Counted from the stretch's first letter, positions 43,655 through 52,087 are shown. The stretch: 64,000 nt of DNA from an uncultured Clostridia bacterium (GCA_947089425.1 CAMUKG010000010.1:1-64000), one strand, 5' to 3'. The notes: generated by a model from the sequence alone, not told the origin. Numbers and translations are program-made.

Positions 43655-43979
43655 ACAGTCCCGCCTTTGCGAAAAGTTCGATAACGGAATTTTCTATTTG
43701 CGTGTAGGTCATTGCGTCGGCGCCCTTTCGCGCCGACAGCACTATTTGAGCGGGCTTAACGTTTTGCACGAGTTTGCGCGCCGCCGCTCTTATTCTTCGG
43801 CGGACTTTATTTCGCACCACCGCCTTGCCCACCGTGTTTGGCACGCTCACTCCTATTTTGGGAAGTCCTTTTCCCTTAACGTAAGTGAGGCGAATCGCGC
43901 CGCGAGTTTGCGACGCGCCCTTTTTATACACATAGTTGAACGAACCGCGTTTTGTGAGCCTGTAACGCTTGTTAAGCAC
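43617..43979 (-). CDS. rnpA: Ribonuclease P protein component
   Basis: A 120-residue RnpA, the protein cofactor of RNase P that matures the 5' ends of tRNAs. The basic core RYRLTKRGSFNYVYKKG and the family signature KAVVRNKVRRRIRAA are present. The GTG at 43979, preceded by AGAGGAAAC, is preferred over the in-frame ATG at 44036, because it gives the standard length and the extra residues look like leader sequence. It follows rpmH and overlaps yidD. Confidence 0.95.
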   Translation of the reverse strand: MLNKRYRLTKRGSFNYVYKKGASQTRGAIRLTYVKGKGLPKIGVSVPNTVGKAVVRNKVRRRIRAAARKLVQNVKPAQIVLSARKGADAMTYTQIENSVIELFAKAGLYEKKETDAAFRD

Positions 43980-44080
43980 CTTGTTTCCTCTTATGCCTAC
44001 GGCAAACCTATTTGCGTCTAGCATATAAAGAGCCATCGCTTTGGCAATGACTCTTATGTTCCACCGTTATATACGAAAAA

Positions 44081-44233
44081 TCAGTTGCTGCCCAGCGGCT
44101 TGGGAGTGATGTGTGCGCGACCCTTTCTTCTTCTGCGGCTGAGCACGTTACGTCCCGACTTGGACTTCATACGGTTGCGGAATCCGTGCACCTTATTTTG
44201 CGCACGCTTTTTGGGTTGATACGTTCTTTTCAT
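44081..44233 (-). CDS. rpmH: Ribosomal protein L34
   Basis: A 50-residue L34: [14 protein letters not shown] at the start, then [20 protein letters not shown], ending PKPLGSN. The family is normally 44-46 residues, so this has a slightly extended C-terminus. It has the RBS TAGGAGGTCGG and a promoter at 44315-44344. It is the first gene of the rpmH-rnpA-yidD-yidC-jag operon. Confidence 0.96.
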   Translation of the reverse strand: MKRTYQPKKRAQNKVHGFRNRMKSKSGRNVLSRRRRKGRAHITPKPLGSN

Positions 44234-44314
44234 GTTTAAACTGCCGACCTCCTATGTCGCAAAGCGAATTGCTTTATTGGCACTCGCTCTTTATGTTCAA
44301 AATTATGCCTTTAT

Positions 44315-44344
44315 ATTATAATTCAGGCTTGCCCAAAAAGTCAA
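44315..44344 (-). promoter_or_regulatory. Promoter of the rpmH operon
   Basis: TTGACT (44339-44344) and TATAAT (44315-44320) are separated by 18 bp on the minus strand. Confidence 0.85.
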
Positions 44345-44382
44345 CTGTTTGCGCCCACTTTTCGGCGGCTTCGCATTTTAGC

Positions 44383-44412
44383 TTGCCAAAACGCGAAAAT
44401 ATGTAATATAAT
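44383..44412 (+). promoter_or_regulatory. Leaderless promoter of the ttcA-like gene
   Basis: TTGCCA (44383-44388) and TATAAT (44407-44412) are separated by 18 bp. Only 6 nt (AGTGGC) separate the -10 box from the ATG at 44419, so transcription should start at the start codon. Confidence 0.75.
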
Positions 44413-44418
44413 AGTGGC

Positions 44419-45153
44419 ATGAATATTCAAAAAATACTGTCGGGCATGAGAAGAGCATGCTCCGAACTAAAACTCATTGACGACGGCGACAAAATCGCGG
44501 TGGGCGTGTCGGGCGGCAAAGACAGCATAGCTCTTCTCGCCGCTCTCGCCGCGTTCAGGCGCTTTTCGCCCGAACGGTTCGAATTGCACGCGATTACAAT
44601 CGATTTGGGACTTGGCGCCGATTATTCACCGGTGCAAAAATTTTGCGACGCGCTGAACGTACCGTACGCTCTCGAAAAAACGGACATAGGCGACGTAATA
44701 TTCAACGTGCGCAAAGAAAAAAATCCGTGCTCGCTGTGCTCCAAAATGAGGCGCGGCGCTCTTGCGAACGCCATGAACTCAATAGGTTGCAATAAGCTCG
44801 CGCTCGGGCACCATGCCGACGACCTTGCCGAAACGTTTTTGCTATCGCTGTTTTACGAGGGTCGGCTCTCCACCTTTTCGCCCAAAGCTTATATGAGCCG
44901 TAGTGAAATAACCGTAATACGCCCGTTCGTGTATATATCGGAAGCGGACGTTGCCGCTCTCGCTCGCGACGAAAAATTGCCGATAGTGCACAACCCTTGC
45001 CCCGCCAACCACAACACCCAACGCGAATATGTTAAAAACCTTATAAAAGACATTACCCGCGACATTCCCATAGCGAAAGAGCGCATGATTTCGGCGCTAA
45101 CCCACCCCGAAAGAAACAACCTTTGGGAAAGCGCGGTTCAAAAAGAATCATAA
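44419..45153 (+). CDS. TtcA-like tRNA thiolation ATPase
   Basis: A 244-residue PP-loop enzyme of the TtcA/TtuA family, which adenylates and thiolates a tRNA base with an iron-sulfur cluster. The PP-loop VGVSGGKDSIALLAAL is at residues 29-44. Cluster-binding cysteines occur in NPCSLCSKMRRGAL (CxxC) and in HNPCPAN, and LGHHADDLAETFLL is the characteristic middle motif. It lacks the N-terminal zinc ribbons of TtuA, so a TtcA-like 2-thiocytidine role is more likely. No ribosome-binding site is present and the mRNA appears leaderless. It is divergent from rpmH and ends at a bidirectional terminator. Confidence 0.88.
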   Translation: MNIQKILSGMRRACSELKLIDDGDKIAVGVSGGKDSIALLAALAAFRRFSPERFELHAITIDLGLGADYSPVQKFCDALNVPYALEKTDIGDVIFNVRKEKNPCSLCSKMRRGALANAMNSIGCNKLALGHHADDLAETFLLSLFYEGRLSTFSPKAYMSRSEITVIRPFVYISEADVAALARDEKLPIVHNPCPANHNTQREYVKNLIKDITRDIPIAKERMISALTHPERNNLWESAVQKES

Positions 45154-45216
45154 GCAGATTATTCTATTATCGAGCTAAATTCTATATATAAAACGTTCGT
45201 TTAAGCACGCGCAAAA

Positions 45217-45258
45217 AAAACGAACGACCGAACAAAATGCGTTTCGGTCGCTCGTTTT
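45217..45258. terminator. Bidirectional terminator between ttcA-like gene and spoIIID
   Basis: A 16-bp stem with one mismatch, AAAACGAACGACCGAA / TTCGGTCGCTCGTTTT, with a 10-base loop and A/T tails on both sides. Confidence 0.85.
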
Positions 45259-45295
45259 TAAGGAGGGTAATGATTTTCTTCTTGTGCTCGCCTTT

Positions 45296-45553
45296 TTATT
45301 CTTCGCGTTCCCGTCTGTACTTTTCTTTGGTGGCGTTGCCGCCTCGCAGGTGTCTTTCGTTTAAGTTCAGTTCGAGTATTTCTTTTACCCGCATATACAG
45401 CTGAGCGTCGATGTCTCGGAGCCGCTCGGTAACGTCTTTGTGTACGGTGCTTTTGCTTACGCCGAATTTTTCTCCGGCGCCGCGCACGGTGTCGCCCGTT
45501 GCCGCTATGTGTTCGGCAAGCGTCCGAGCGCGCGATACTATGTAAGTTTTCAT
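45296..45553 (-). CDS. spoIIID: Sporulation transcription factor SpoIIID
   Basis: An 85-residue SpoIIID, the mother-cell DNA-binding regulator that acts in stage III of sporulation. The helix-turn-helix VRGAGEKFGVSKSTVHKDVTERL (residues 23-45) and the C-terminal basic motif ERHLRGGNATKEKY are diagnostic. The length is as in Bacillus (93) within a few residues. The RBS GAGGTAG is well placed. Its presence indicates an endospore-forming organism or one of recent sporulating ancestry. Confidence 0.95.
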   Translation of the reverse strand: MKTYIVSRARTLAEHIAATGDTVRGAGEKFGVSKSTVHKDVTERLRDIDAQLYMRVKEILELNLNERHLRGGNATKEKYRREREE

Positions 45554-45634
45554 TGCGCTACCTCTTTTTTTCGTCGTATTAAAAAGATATGCGCAAAATC
45601 GACAATATATTACCTAATTCGTGTCATAGCCGCA

Positions 45635-45677
45635 AAAAAACATAAGGGCGGGACACATTCAACCGTGCCCGCCCCTC
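45635..45677 (-). terminator. Terminator of prs, related to a dispersed hairpin
   Basis: On the minus strand GGGCGGGCAC pairs imperfectly with GTGTCCCGCCC and is followed by TTATGTTTTTTT. The same hairpin family, in a perfect form, lies at 38801-38838. Confidence 0.75.
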
Positions 45678-45719
45678 TTGACGTTTTTGCAAAGACTTTT
45701 TCAACCGAAAGGCCGTTTA

Positions 45720-46682
45720 TTATTCGTACAGTTTGCTCACCGGCAAATCGGCATAAATCGATTCGATAGCTTCGGCGAATATGGGAGCAACAGTAACTTC
45801 CTTTATTTTTGCTATACGCTTTTCGGGCGGAAGCTCTATCGTGTCAAGCACGAAAATTTCTTCGAGCACCGAGTTTTCAAGCCGTTCCATTGCGGGACCC
45901 GAAAGCACGGGATGAGTGCAACAAGCGTATACCGCCGTAGCTCCGCCCACTTCCATAAGGGCTTTGGCGCCTTGCGTAATGGTGCCCGCCGTGTCTATCA
46001 TGTCGTCTACCAAAAGGCATTTTTTGCCGCGAACGTCGCCCACGATATTCATAACTTCCATAACGTTGGCTTTGGGGCGGCGCTTGTCCACAATCGCAAG
46101 ATTGAGGTTGAGCTTTTGCGCCATTTGGCGAGCTCTGCCCACGCTTCCCACGTCGGGCGACACCACAATCATTTCATCTTTATCTTTCATAAAGTCTTGT
46201 TTTAAAAGCGCTTTTGTGAGCACGGGAATGCCGAGCAAATGGTCTACGGGAATATCGAAAAAGCCTTGAATTTGGGCGGCGTGCAAGTCCATAGTCAGCA
46301 CGCGGTCGGCGCCCGCACTCGTGAGAAGGTCGGCAACGAGCTTAGCGGTGATGGGGTCGCGCGCGCGAGCCTTGCGGTCTTGCCGTGCGTAGCCGAAATA
46401 CGGCATAACGGCGGTAATTCTTCCCGCGCTCGCACGCCTCAATGCGTCTATCATAACGAGCAATTCCATAAGATTGTCGTTTACGGGATAGGCGGTGCTC
46501 TGAATAACGAACACGTCGCAACCGCGAACCGTTTCGCCTATGTGAATCGCACATTCGCCGTCGCTGAAAGTGCCCACTTCCGCATCCGAAAGCTGCATTT
46601 TGAGCTTGTCCGCTATTGCCTGAGCGAGCTTTCTGCTTCCGTTGCCCGCAAACAGCTTAATCTTGTTGCCGTGTGCTATCAT
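45720..46682 (-). CDS. prs: Ribose-phosphate pyrophosphokinase
   Basis: A 320-residue PRPP synthetase, which makes phosphoribosyl pyrophosphate for nucleotide, His and Trp synthesis. The sequence has FAGNGSRKLAQAIAD, the subunit-interface motif GTFSDGECAIHIGETVRG, the ATP loop PYFGYARQDRKARARDPITAK, MDLHAAQIQGFFDIPVDHL and the PRPP-binding CLLVDDMIDTAGTI. The RBS is AAAGGAG. It follows the glmU-like gene by 33 bp, an order conserved in Firmicutes. Confidence 0.97.
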   Translation of the reverse strand: MIAHGNKIKLFAGNGSRKLAQAIADKLKMQLSDAEVGTFSDGECAIHIGETVRGCDVFVIQSTAYPVNDNLMELLVMIDALRRASAGRITAVMPYFGYARQDRKARARDPITAKLVADLLTSAGADRVLTMDLHAAQIQGFFDIPVDHLLGIPVLTKALLKQDFMKDKDEMIVVSPDVGSVGRARQMAQKLNLNLAIVDKRRPKANVMEVMNIVGDVRGKKCLLVDDMIDTAGTITQGAKALMEVGGATAVYACCTHPVLSGPAMERLENSVLEEIFVLDTIELPPEKRIAKIKEVTVAPIFAEAIESIYADLPVSKLYE

Positions 46683-46715
46683 TGTTCTTTATGTACTCCT
46701 TTGGTTTTATATCGA

Positions 46716-47813
46716 TTATTTTTGTTTTGGCGCAAATTTGTTGCCGAGCCAATCGGGTTTGTTCACCTGACGCGCCCGAGCTATGGCAAGACTTCCTGCG
46801 GGGACGTCTTGCGTGAGCGTGCTTCCCGCCGCTATAAACGAGCCGTCTTCGAGCACTACGGGCGCTATTATGTTGCTGTTGCTCCCCACGAAAACGCGGT
46901 TGCCCACTTTGGAGCGGAATTTGTCTTTCCCGTCGTAGTTCACGAACACAACGCCGCAACCTATGTTGCATTCGTTGCCCATTTCGCAGTCGCCCACGTA
47001 AGAGAGGTGACTCACTTTACACCCCGTGCCTATTATGCTCTTTTTGATTTCCACAAAGTCGCCTATTCTGCAATCGGGACCTATTATGCTGTCGGGACGG
47101 ATATACGCGAACGGCCCCACCTTAGTGCGCTCACCCACATAACTGCGATAAATTCTGCTGCTGTTGATTTCGGCGCCCTCGCCTATGATTGCGTCTTCGA
47201 GCACGTTTGCATAGAGCAATTTAGCGCCGTCGCGCACAACCGTTTTGCCCTTTAAAATATTTTGAGGCCCCACCTCTACGCCCGCCGCAATAGCCACGTC
47301 GCCCTCCACGACCGTCGTGCCCAAGTCGGCAAAACGCACGCCGCGCTCCGAATGATAGCGCAAAATCCTATTGCGCATAACGTCGGATATGAGCGCGAAA
47401 TTGTGGGGCGAATTAGCGGTCAAAAAGTCCTCTTCCGCAAAATAATGAGTGTTCTCGGTGTAAAGTTTTTCGCAAGACAGCAAAAACGCCGTGCGGAACA
47501 CATATCCGCGCGTCATTCTCACAACATTCAAATTCCCGTTTTCGGCTACGGCAACCGCGTCAACGACCGTTTTTTTGGTAATTAGCGGCGTGTCGGAATA
47601 GAGCACCACCGTATATTTCTTGCTTACGTCGGCATAGTGCTTCACTAAGAGCGGCACTTCCAAGTTCTCGTCATATTCGACTGCGGCGAATTGAGCCTCG
47701 CCGAGCGAGAGCCGCACCCAGTCGAGCATCGTTTTACCCAAAAGCTCCGTAGAGGCGGTGTCGCCTACGGAATCGTAGCGCACTTTCAAAATAATGCCGA
47801 ATACGTTTTCCAT
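46716..47813 (-). CDS. glmU: GlmU-like protein with degenerate uridyltransferase domain
   Basis: A 365-residue homologue of the bifunctional UDP-GlcNAc synthesis enzyme GlmU, normally about 450 residues. The C-terminal left-handed beta-helix acetyltransferase domain is intact: RPDSIIGPDCRIGDFVEIKKS, KVSHLSYVGDCEMGNECNIGCG with the catalytic His, VFVNYDGKDKF, VGSNSNIIAPV. The N-terminal nucleotidyltransferase domain is shortened to about 160 residues. It lacks the glycine-rich LAAGxGTRM loop and starts MENVFGIILKVRYDS instead, though the YSDTPLI motif survives. It should retain acetyltransferase activity; uridyl transfer looks lost. The position upstream of prs supports orthology with glmU. 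A TATAAT box lies 9 nt before the ATG and there is no Shine-Dalgarno sequence. Confidence 0.85.
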   Translation of the reverse strand: MENVFGIILKVRYDSVGDTASTELLGKTMLDWVRLSLGEAQFAAVEYDENLEVPLLVKHYADVSKKYTVVLYSDTPLITKKTVVDAVAVAENGNLNVVRMTRGYVFRTAFLLSCEKLYTENTHYFAEEDFLTANSPHNFALISDVMRNRILRYHSERGVRFADLGTTVVEGDVAIAAGVEVGPQNILKGKTVVRDGAKLLYANVLEDAIIGEGAEINSSRIYRSYVGERTKVGPFAYIRPDSIIGPDCRIGDFVEIKKSIIGTGCKVSHLSYVGDCEMGNECNIGCGVVFVNYDGKDKFRSKVGNRVFVGSNSNIIAPVVLEDGSFIAAGSTLTQDVPAGSLAIARARQVNKPDWLGNKFAPKQK

Positions 47814-47822
47814 AACGGTTTT

Positions 47823-47851
47823 ATTATAGTCCCTTTGAATAATATTGTCAA
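47823..47851 (-). promoter_or_regulatory. Promoter of glmU-prs (near-leaderless)
   Basis: TTGACA (47846-47851) and TATAAT (47823-47828) are separated by 17 bp on the minus strand. Only 9 nt separate the -10 box from the ATG, so the leader would be about 2-3 nt. Confidence 0.85.
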
Positions 47852-47886
47852 GCGTCGCGCGCGCCTTTGCGCTCGCCTATTTTAAA

Positions 47887-48423
47887 TTATTCTTCCGCGT
47901 CGAATTTTCTTTTGCCGAGCTTTCGCTTGTCGCGGAAAAATTCTTTGATGGGAGCAATGCACTCTTCCTTTAAAATTCCGCCCTCCACTTCGGCGCGGTG
48001 ATTGAGGCGCGGCTCTTGCGCAAGGTTCATTATTGTGCCGCAACAACCGAACCGCAAGTCGTCGGCTCCGTAATACACCGTGCGAACGCGCGAATACACT
48101 ATGGCGCCGCTGCACATAACGCAAGGTTCGAGCGTTACGAACAAATCGCAATCGGATAAGTTCCAACGCCCCAGCTTTTTGCCCGCCTTTCTTATGGCTA
48201 CCACTTCGGCGTGAGCTGTGGGGTCTTTTTTCGTTTCGCGCTCATTCTTGCCGCGCGATACTATTTTGCCGCTTTTCACCAAAACGGCGCCTACGGGCAC
48301 CTCTCCCGCTTCGCCCGCCTTAAAAGCCTCTTTAAGCGCCGCGCGCATAAATTTTTCTTTTTCTTTTTGGGTGTATCTTTGGGAAAAGTCGCCGCTCAGG
48401 CGTTCCGCGCTTTCGTTTGGCAT
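47887..48423 (-). CDS. tadA: tRNA-specific adenosine deaminase TadA
   Basis: A 178-residue zinc deaminase that converts A34 to inosine in tRNA-Arg. The motifs HAEVVAIRKAG (Zn His and proton-shuttling Glu) and TLEPCVMCSGAIVYSRV (two Zn Cys) are intact, followed by the usual YYGADDLRFGCCG. The start at 48423 has CGGAGAAAA upstream; a downstream in-frame ATG at 48348 would give a shorter, equally functional enzyme, so the first 25 residues are uncertain. It lies 23 bp after the M14 peptidase gene. Confidence 0.94.
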   Translation of the reverse strand: MPNESAERLSGDFSQRYTQKEKEKFMRAALKEAFKAGEAGEVPVGAVLVKSGKIVSRGKNERETKKDPTAHAEVVAIRKAGKKLGRWNLSDCDLFVTLEPCVMCSGAIVYSRVRTVYYGADDLRFGCCGTIMNLAQEPRLNHRAEVEGGILKEECIAPIKEFFRDKRKLGKRKFDAEE

Positions 48424-48446
48424 AAATTGAATTTTCTCCGTGTTGA

Positions 48447-49295
48447 TTAAATGTATCCGTGTTGCTCCACGAATAAGTAAAGCTTTTCGGGAAGCATGGG
48501 CTCGCGCTCGAAATCGTCGGCAATCGCGCAATCGGGAAGCGGGTGCTCCATGTCGTCGGGCGCAAGTTCGAGAGTAAGCGACGGAATTTTAAGCGACTGT
48601 ATGCACCAGTCTTTATAGCCGCCCGCACTGCCTCGCGTTCCGTTTATAAGCGTAAATCCCGTGAGCGACGCGGCATATTCGGCAATGTCGCGGTCGCGTT
48701 CGAGAGTAGCTCCGCTTTGCCCGAACTCGTAATATATTTCGCGCCCTTTCGCGTGATACGACAGCGTTAGGCACGGCTTTATCTTTTTGGTAAACTCGGC
48801 GAGCGCGAGAGTTTCGGGCTCGGAGAACGCGCGCTCTCCCACAAAGTTCTCGCTTCCCGCAATCCGCGAATTGAGCTTGCCCTCGCCCCATTTCGCGTCG
48901 AAATTTACGTTTAAATCAACTCCCGCCGCATTCGCTTTCCAAAGCGAAAAATCGTGATTGCCGCCGTTTAGAGCAAGCAATTTGTTCTTTTCGAAACCGA
49001 ACGCTTCCGCGCCGCTAGACGCAAGTACGTTGCCGTCGGGATTTACCATAGGCACCCACCACACGTCGGACACGTGCGTCACCGAAAAAAATTTGTAAAT
49101 CTGCTTGATTGCAAACAGCGACGAAACATGCTCGCGGGCGTGAATTCCCGCCGTTACGAGCACGGGTTTTCCTTTTCCTTCCATGTGAACAAACGGAATG
49201 AGCCGTCCGAACCTGCTCGCCCCTACACAGCCCGTTTCCACGCCGAAACGCGAAAGATAATTCACGTCGTCCAAAAGCTCGCCGTAGGTATACAT
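48447..49295 (-). CDS. M14-family zinc carboxypeptidase
   Basis: A 282-residue cytoplasmic metallopeptidase of family M14. The zinc motif HAREH is near residue 51, the third ligand His and substrate loop are in LSYHAKGREIYY, MVNPDGN and DLNVNFDAKWGEG are typical middle motifs, and the catalytic glutamate is in LTLELAPDD. There is no signal peptide. Its closest architecture is the gamma-D-glutamyl-(L)-meso-diaminopimelate peptidase group that trims peptidoglycan fragments; this substrate is inferred, not shown. The SD and ATG lie within a perfect hairpin (49293-49323), suggesting control of translation. It is part of the CPBP-CPBP-rlmH-M14-tadA cluster. Confidence 0.88.
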   Translation of the reverse strand: MYTYGELLDDVNYLSRFGVETGCVGASRFGRLIPFVHMEGKGKPVLVTAGIHAREHVSSLFAIKQIYKFFSVTHVSDVWWVPMVNPDGNVLASSGAEAFGFEKNKLLALNGGNHDFSLWKANAAGVDLNVNFDAKWGEGKLNSRIAGSENFVGERAFSEPETLALAEFTKKIKPCLTLSYHAKGREIYYEFGQSGATLERDRDIAEYAASLTGFTLINGTRGSAGGYKDWCIQSLKIPSLTLELAPDDMEHPLPDCAIADDFEREPMLPEKLYLFVEQHGYI

Positions 49296-49323
49296 ATAAA
49301 GACCTCCACTCTGTCTTTATATG
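49293..49323 (-). promoter_or_regulatory. Start-codon-masking hairpin of the M14 gene
   Basis: In the mRNA, CATATAAAGAC pairs perfectly (11 bp) with GTCTTTATATG around the loop AGAGTGGAG. The last three bases of the 3' arm are the ATG, and the Shine-Dalgarno GGAGG spans loop and stem. The stem is mostly A-U and therefore easily melted. Confidence 0.7.
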
Positions 49324-49341
49324 CGCCCCGCGTCTCGCGCG

Positions 49342-49797
49342 TCACTTATGATACGGCGTGCCCGCGCTTATGGTAAACGCCCTGTAAATCTGCTCCAAAA
49401 GAATCACACGCATAAGTTGGTGCGGATACGTAACTCTTCCGAAGCTCACGCGCTTATCCGCCGCTTTTCGTATTCTGTCGTCTACTCCGCAACTTCCGCC
49501 TATTATAAACCGAACCGAGCTTTTGCCCGAAGAATACGCGTTTTCTATTATGTTCGAGAGTTCTTCGCTCGAAACAAGCTCGCCGCCCACGTCGGCAAGT
49601 ATGCGATATTCGCCGCCGCGAAACGTCTTTTCTATTGCGTCGCTCTCCCGTCGCACTTCGTCGGCGTGCGCAACGTCTTCCACTTCGCTAACCGTGAGTT
49701 TGCAATATTTGCCGAGACGCTTTGAATACTCCGCAACCGCGTCCGAAAAATACTTTTCTTTGAGCTTACCAACGCATGTAACGAAAACCGACTTCAT
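49342..49797 (-). CDS. rlmH: 23S rRNA pseudouridine-1915 N3-methyltransferase
   Basis: A 151-residue SPOUT methyltransferase that modifies Psi1915 of 23S rRNA using SAM. KLKEKYFSDAVAEYSKRL, the SAM-knot motif FIIGGSCGVDDRI and the C-terminal SFGRVTYPHQLMRVILLEQIYRAF…PYHK are all present. Its ATG lies 1 bp after the stop of the upstream CPBP gene and lacks an RBS, so it probably depends on translational coupling. Confidence 0.96.
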   Translation of the reverse strand: MKSVFVTCVGKLKEKYFSDAVAEYSKRLGKYCKLTVSEVEDVAHADEVRRESDAIEKTFRGGEYRILADVGGELVSSEELSNIIENAYSSGKSSVRFIIGGSCGVDDRIRKAADKRVSFGRVTYPHQLMRVILLEQIYRAFTISAGTPYHK

Positions 49798-49798
49798 G

Positions 49799-50914
49799 CT
49801 AAATTATATAACCGAATATAAACGAGAAAACAGTGGTGAGCACGCTCACGGCAATGGCTCCGAAGAAAAACGCGTTGTCGCGCATCGACGGTTTATATAA
49901 GTCCTCTTTGAGTTTTTCGCCATACACCTCTTTGTCGAGTCCGAGCTCGCGCACTTTTTCTTTGTCCTCTTCTCCCACAAGAACCACGCGGTTGTTGGTG
50001 TGATCGTAGCCCGAAGACGCAATCACGTCTTTTTTAGCCGCCAAATGCTTAGTGGAATTTAGATTTACGAGCAAAAAAGTAAGCCCCACCAAAATAGCCG
50101 CGAAAACCGCGAACATAAACAGCAAAAGCTGAGGACGCGTGTCGGCGGCGGAATATATAATTTCGTAGAACCCGCCGTTTAAAAAGCCGTATTCGCTGCA
50201 ATAGTCGTTGATTACAGCCGCCGTATTGTTCACGAAATGTATTACCATAGCGGGAAAAACGCTTTTCACTTTAAGAGTTACAAACACCATAAACGCGCCG
50301 AAAATCATGGTGTAGAACACCTGCGTTATGTTTTGGTGAAACAGCCCGAATTCCATGCCCATAATTATAATAGCGGTAACCATAGGAAAACTTCCGCGCA
50401 CTGTAGTGAGAAGCCCGCCGCGATTGAAAAACTCTTCGCAAAATCCGGGCAATATTCCGGTGAGAACTATCGTTAGAATCATAACGCCCGCCGAAAACGT
50501 TTCGGGCATGGGGCTCGAACTGTGAGTGTAGCCGAGCGACATTAAAATGCTTTGCCAAATACTGCTTACCCAAATGGTTACGATATGGCAACAAATTCCG
50601 ATGGGAATTGCGAGCGCTATATTAACCCATTTCGTTTTTTTCAAGTTAGAGAACGCGAAAATCTGTTTTACGCTCATTTTCAACAAAAGTTTATAGAACA
50701 GAAACGGCATAACCGTGAGCACGCACACCTGAATCAAAAGCGTGAAAACGAGGTCGGAAACGGTTTCGTTCTCGATAGGCAAATAATACGACACAAGCCT
50801 CACTACGGGCAACGCTACGGCAACGCAAAACGTGAGCAACGCCATAATTCGGTATTGCTTTTGGCGGCTAACCGATTCCGCCCTTTGATGATAAAGCGCT
50901 ATTGCATTTTCCAT
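49799..50914 (-). CDS. CPBP-family intramembrane protease (copy 1)
   Basis: A 371-residue polytopic membrane protein of the CPBP (Abi/CAAX protease-like) family. The catalytic signatures are GFCEEFFNRGGLLT (EExxxR), GLFHQN (His with following Asn) and VIHFVNNTAAV. About eight TM segments precede a soluble cytoplasmic tail (about 290-350: SSGYDHTNNRVVLVGEEDKEKVRELG). Members cleave membrane-embedded peptides or protect against bacteriocins; the target here is unknown. The RBS AAAAGGAG is good. It is immediately followed by rlmH and preceded by a second CPBP gene. Confidence 0.9.
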   Translation of the reverse strand: MENAIALYHQRAESVSRQKQYRIMALLTFCVAVALPVVRLVSYYLPIENETVSDLVFTLLIQVCVLTVMPFLFYKLLLKMSVKQIFAFSNLKKTKWVNIALAIPIGICCHIVTIWVSSIWQSILMSLGYTHSSSPMPETFSAGVMILTIVLTGILPGFCEEFFNRGGLLTTVRGSFPMVTAIIIMGMEFGLFHQNITQVFYTMIFGAFMVFVTLKVKSVFPAMVIHFVNNTAAVINDYCSEYGFLNGGFYEIIYSAADTRPQLLLFMFAVFAAILVGLTFLLVNLNSTKHLAAKKDVIASSGYDHTNNRVVLVGEEDKEKVRELGLDKEVYGEKLKEDLYKPSMRDNAFFFGAIAVSVLTTVFSFIFGYII

Positions 50915-50976
50915 AAAGTAAAACTCCTTTTGATTTTACATTCGTTTCAGTTGAAAGGCGTAGTTATAACACGTTT

Positions 50977-52053
50977 TCAAATCATGCTTGTTATAAACAC
51001 AAACACCCACATAAGAGCGCACAGCCCTATTGCCGCGACATAAATAGCAACGCCCGTTTTTCGGTCGCTTTTGGCGCGAAGGAGCGGACGAGCTTGCCCC
51101 GCATTAGGCGAGGGCGGCACAAGCGGCGCAAATTCTTTCGCCTCGACTTCGGCGCTTTCTTTCTCGGGCTCTTCGGGAGTTGCAACGATTTCGTCGCCGT
51201 CCCGCTCATCTTTCCTTTTTAGTTTGCCCAAAAGTCTGCATATAAAATATATTGCCGCCGAACACGCGAGCGCGAGCCCGAGCGTAATAAACACGGTGGC
51301 AACGGCGTGAGCGTCGAAAAAAGCGAACAATTTGTTCACATACTTTGCTATGGGGTTTAAGTCGAGCAACACGGCGATAAGATTGCTAACGCCGTGAATT
51401 ATAACCGGCGCGAGCAAATTGCCGCTCTCGATTGCGGCGAGCGCGCACACAAAGCCGAGACAAAATTGATAGACCGTTTGTTCGGGGTTCATGTGCATGA
51501 GCGAAAAAGCCGCCGCGCACAAAGCCGCCGCCGCATATTTGGTGAATTTTTTGCGTAACCCGCTTAAAAGAAATCCTCTGAAAATGAGCTCCTCAACGCA
51601 AGGCGCAACAACGCACACGAGCAAGAGCCCGCACACCAACTTTCCGGGCGTGTCGAAATTTATTCCCGCGCTCAAATTGTAACCTATCTTATATAGAAAC
51701 GCCGAAAAATATTGCGCGGGAAGTATGAAGCCCGCAATGCACAAAAAGGGCAACGCGAGACTCAAAAACGTGCTCGGCTCGGGCTTTTTGACGGGAGCGG
51801 ACAACACGGGAGTATATTTTTTAGCCACTCCGTAGTATATGCACGGCACAGCCAAAAACGCGAGTTGAAAAAACAGCATTGCGGCAAACTGAAAATAGTC
51901 GCTTGTAAGCAAATCTTTTTTAATCATTTCGCCCGCCGACGCCACAAGCGAAACCAAAAGCTGGGCGGCAAGATTTGCGATTATTGCAAACAAATATATT
52001 AAAATACCGTCGGAAAACCCTACTTCTTTTTTCGTTCTCATGTTTATTTTCAT
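50977..52053 (-). CDS. CPBP-family intramembrane protease (copy 2)
   Basis: A 358-residue membrane protein with the CPBP motifs APCVEELIFRGFLLSGLR, FSLMHMNPEQTV and PVIIHGVSNLIA, about eight TM segments, and a cytoplasmic Glu/Lys-rich linker before one last TM segment (YVAAIGLCALMWVFVFIT). The catalytic residues are more canonical than in copy 1. The ATG at 52053 follows AAGGAG by about 13 nt; the in-frame extension to 52179 would run through a palindromic repeat and is rejected. It is paralogous to, and co-directional with, copy 1. Confidence 0.88.
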   Translation of the reverse strand: MKINMRTKKEVGFSDGILIYLFAIIANLAAQLLVSLVASAGEMIKKDLLTSDYFQFAAMLFFQLAFLAVPCIYYGVAKKYTPVLSAPVKKPEPSTFLSLALPFLCIAGFILPAQYFSAFLYKIGYNLSAGINFDTPGKLVCGLLLVCVVAPCVEELIFRGFLLSGLRKKFTKYAAAALCAAAFSLMHMNPEQTVYQFCLGFVCALAAIESGNLLAPVIIHGVSNLIAVLLDLNPIAKYVNKLFAFFDAHAVATVFITLGLALACSAAIYFICRLLGKLKRKDERDGDEIVATPEEPEKESAEVEAKEFAPLVPPSPNAGQARPLLRAKSDRKTGVAIYVAAIGLCALMWVFVFITSMI

Positions 52054-52087
52054 GCTTATGAAAGCGAACTCCTTATCACAAAAATTA

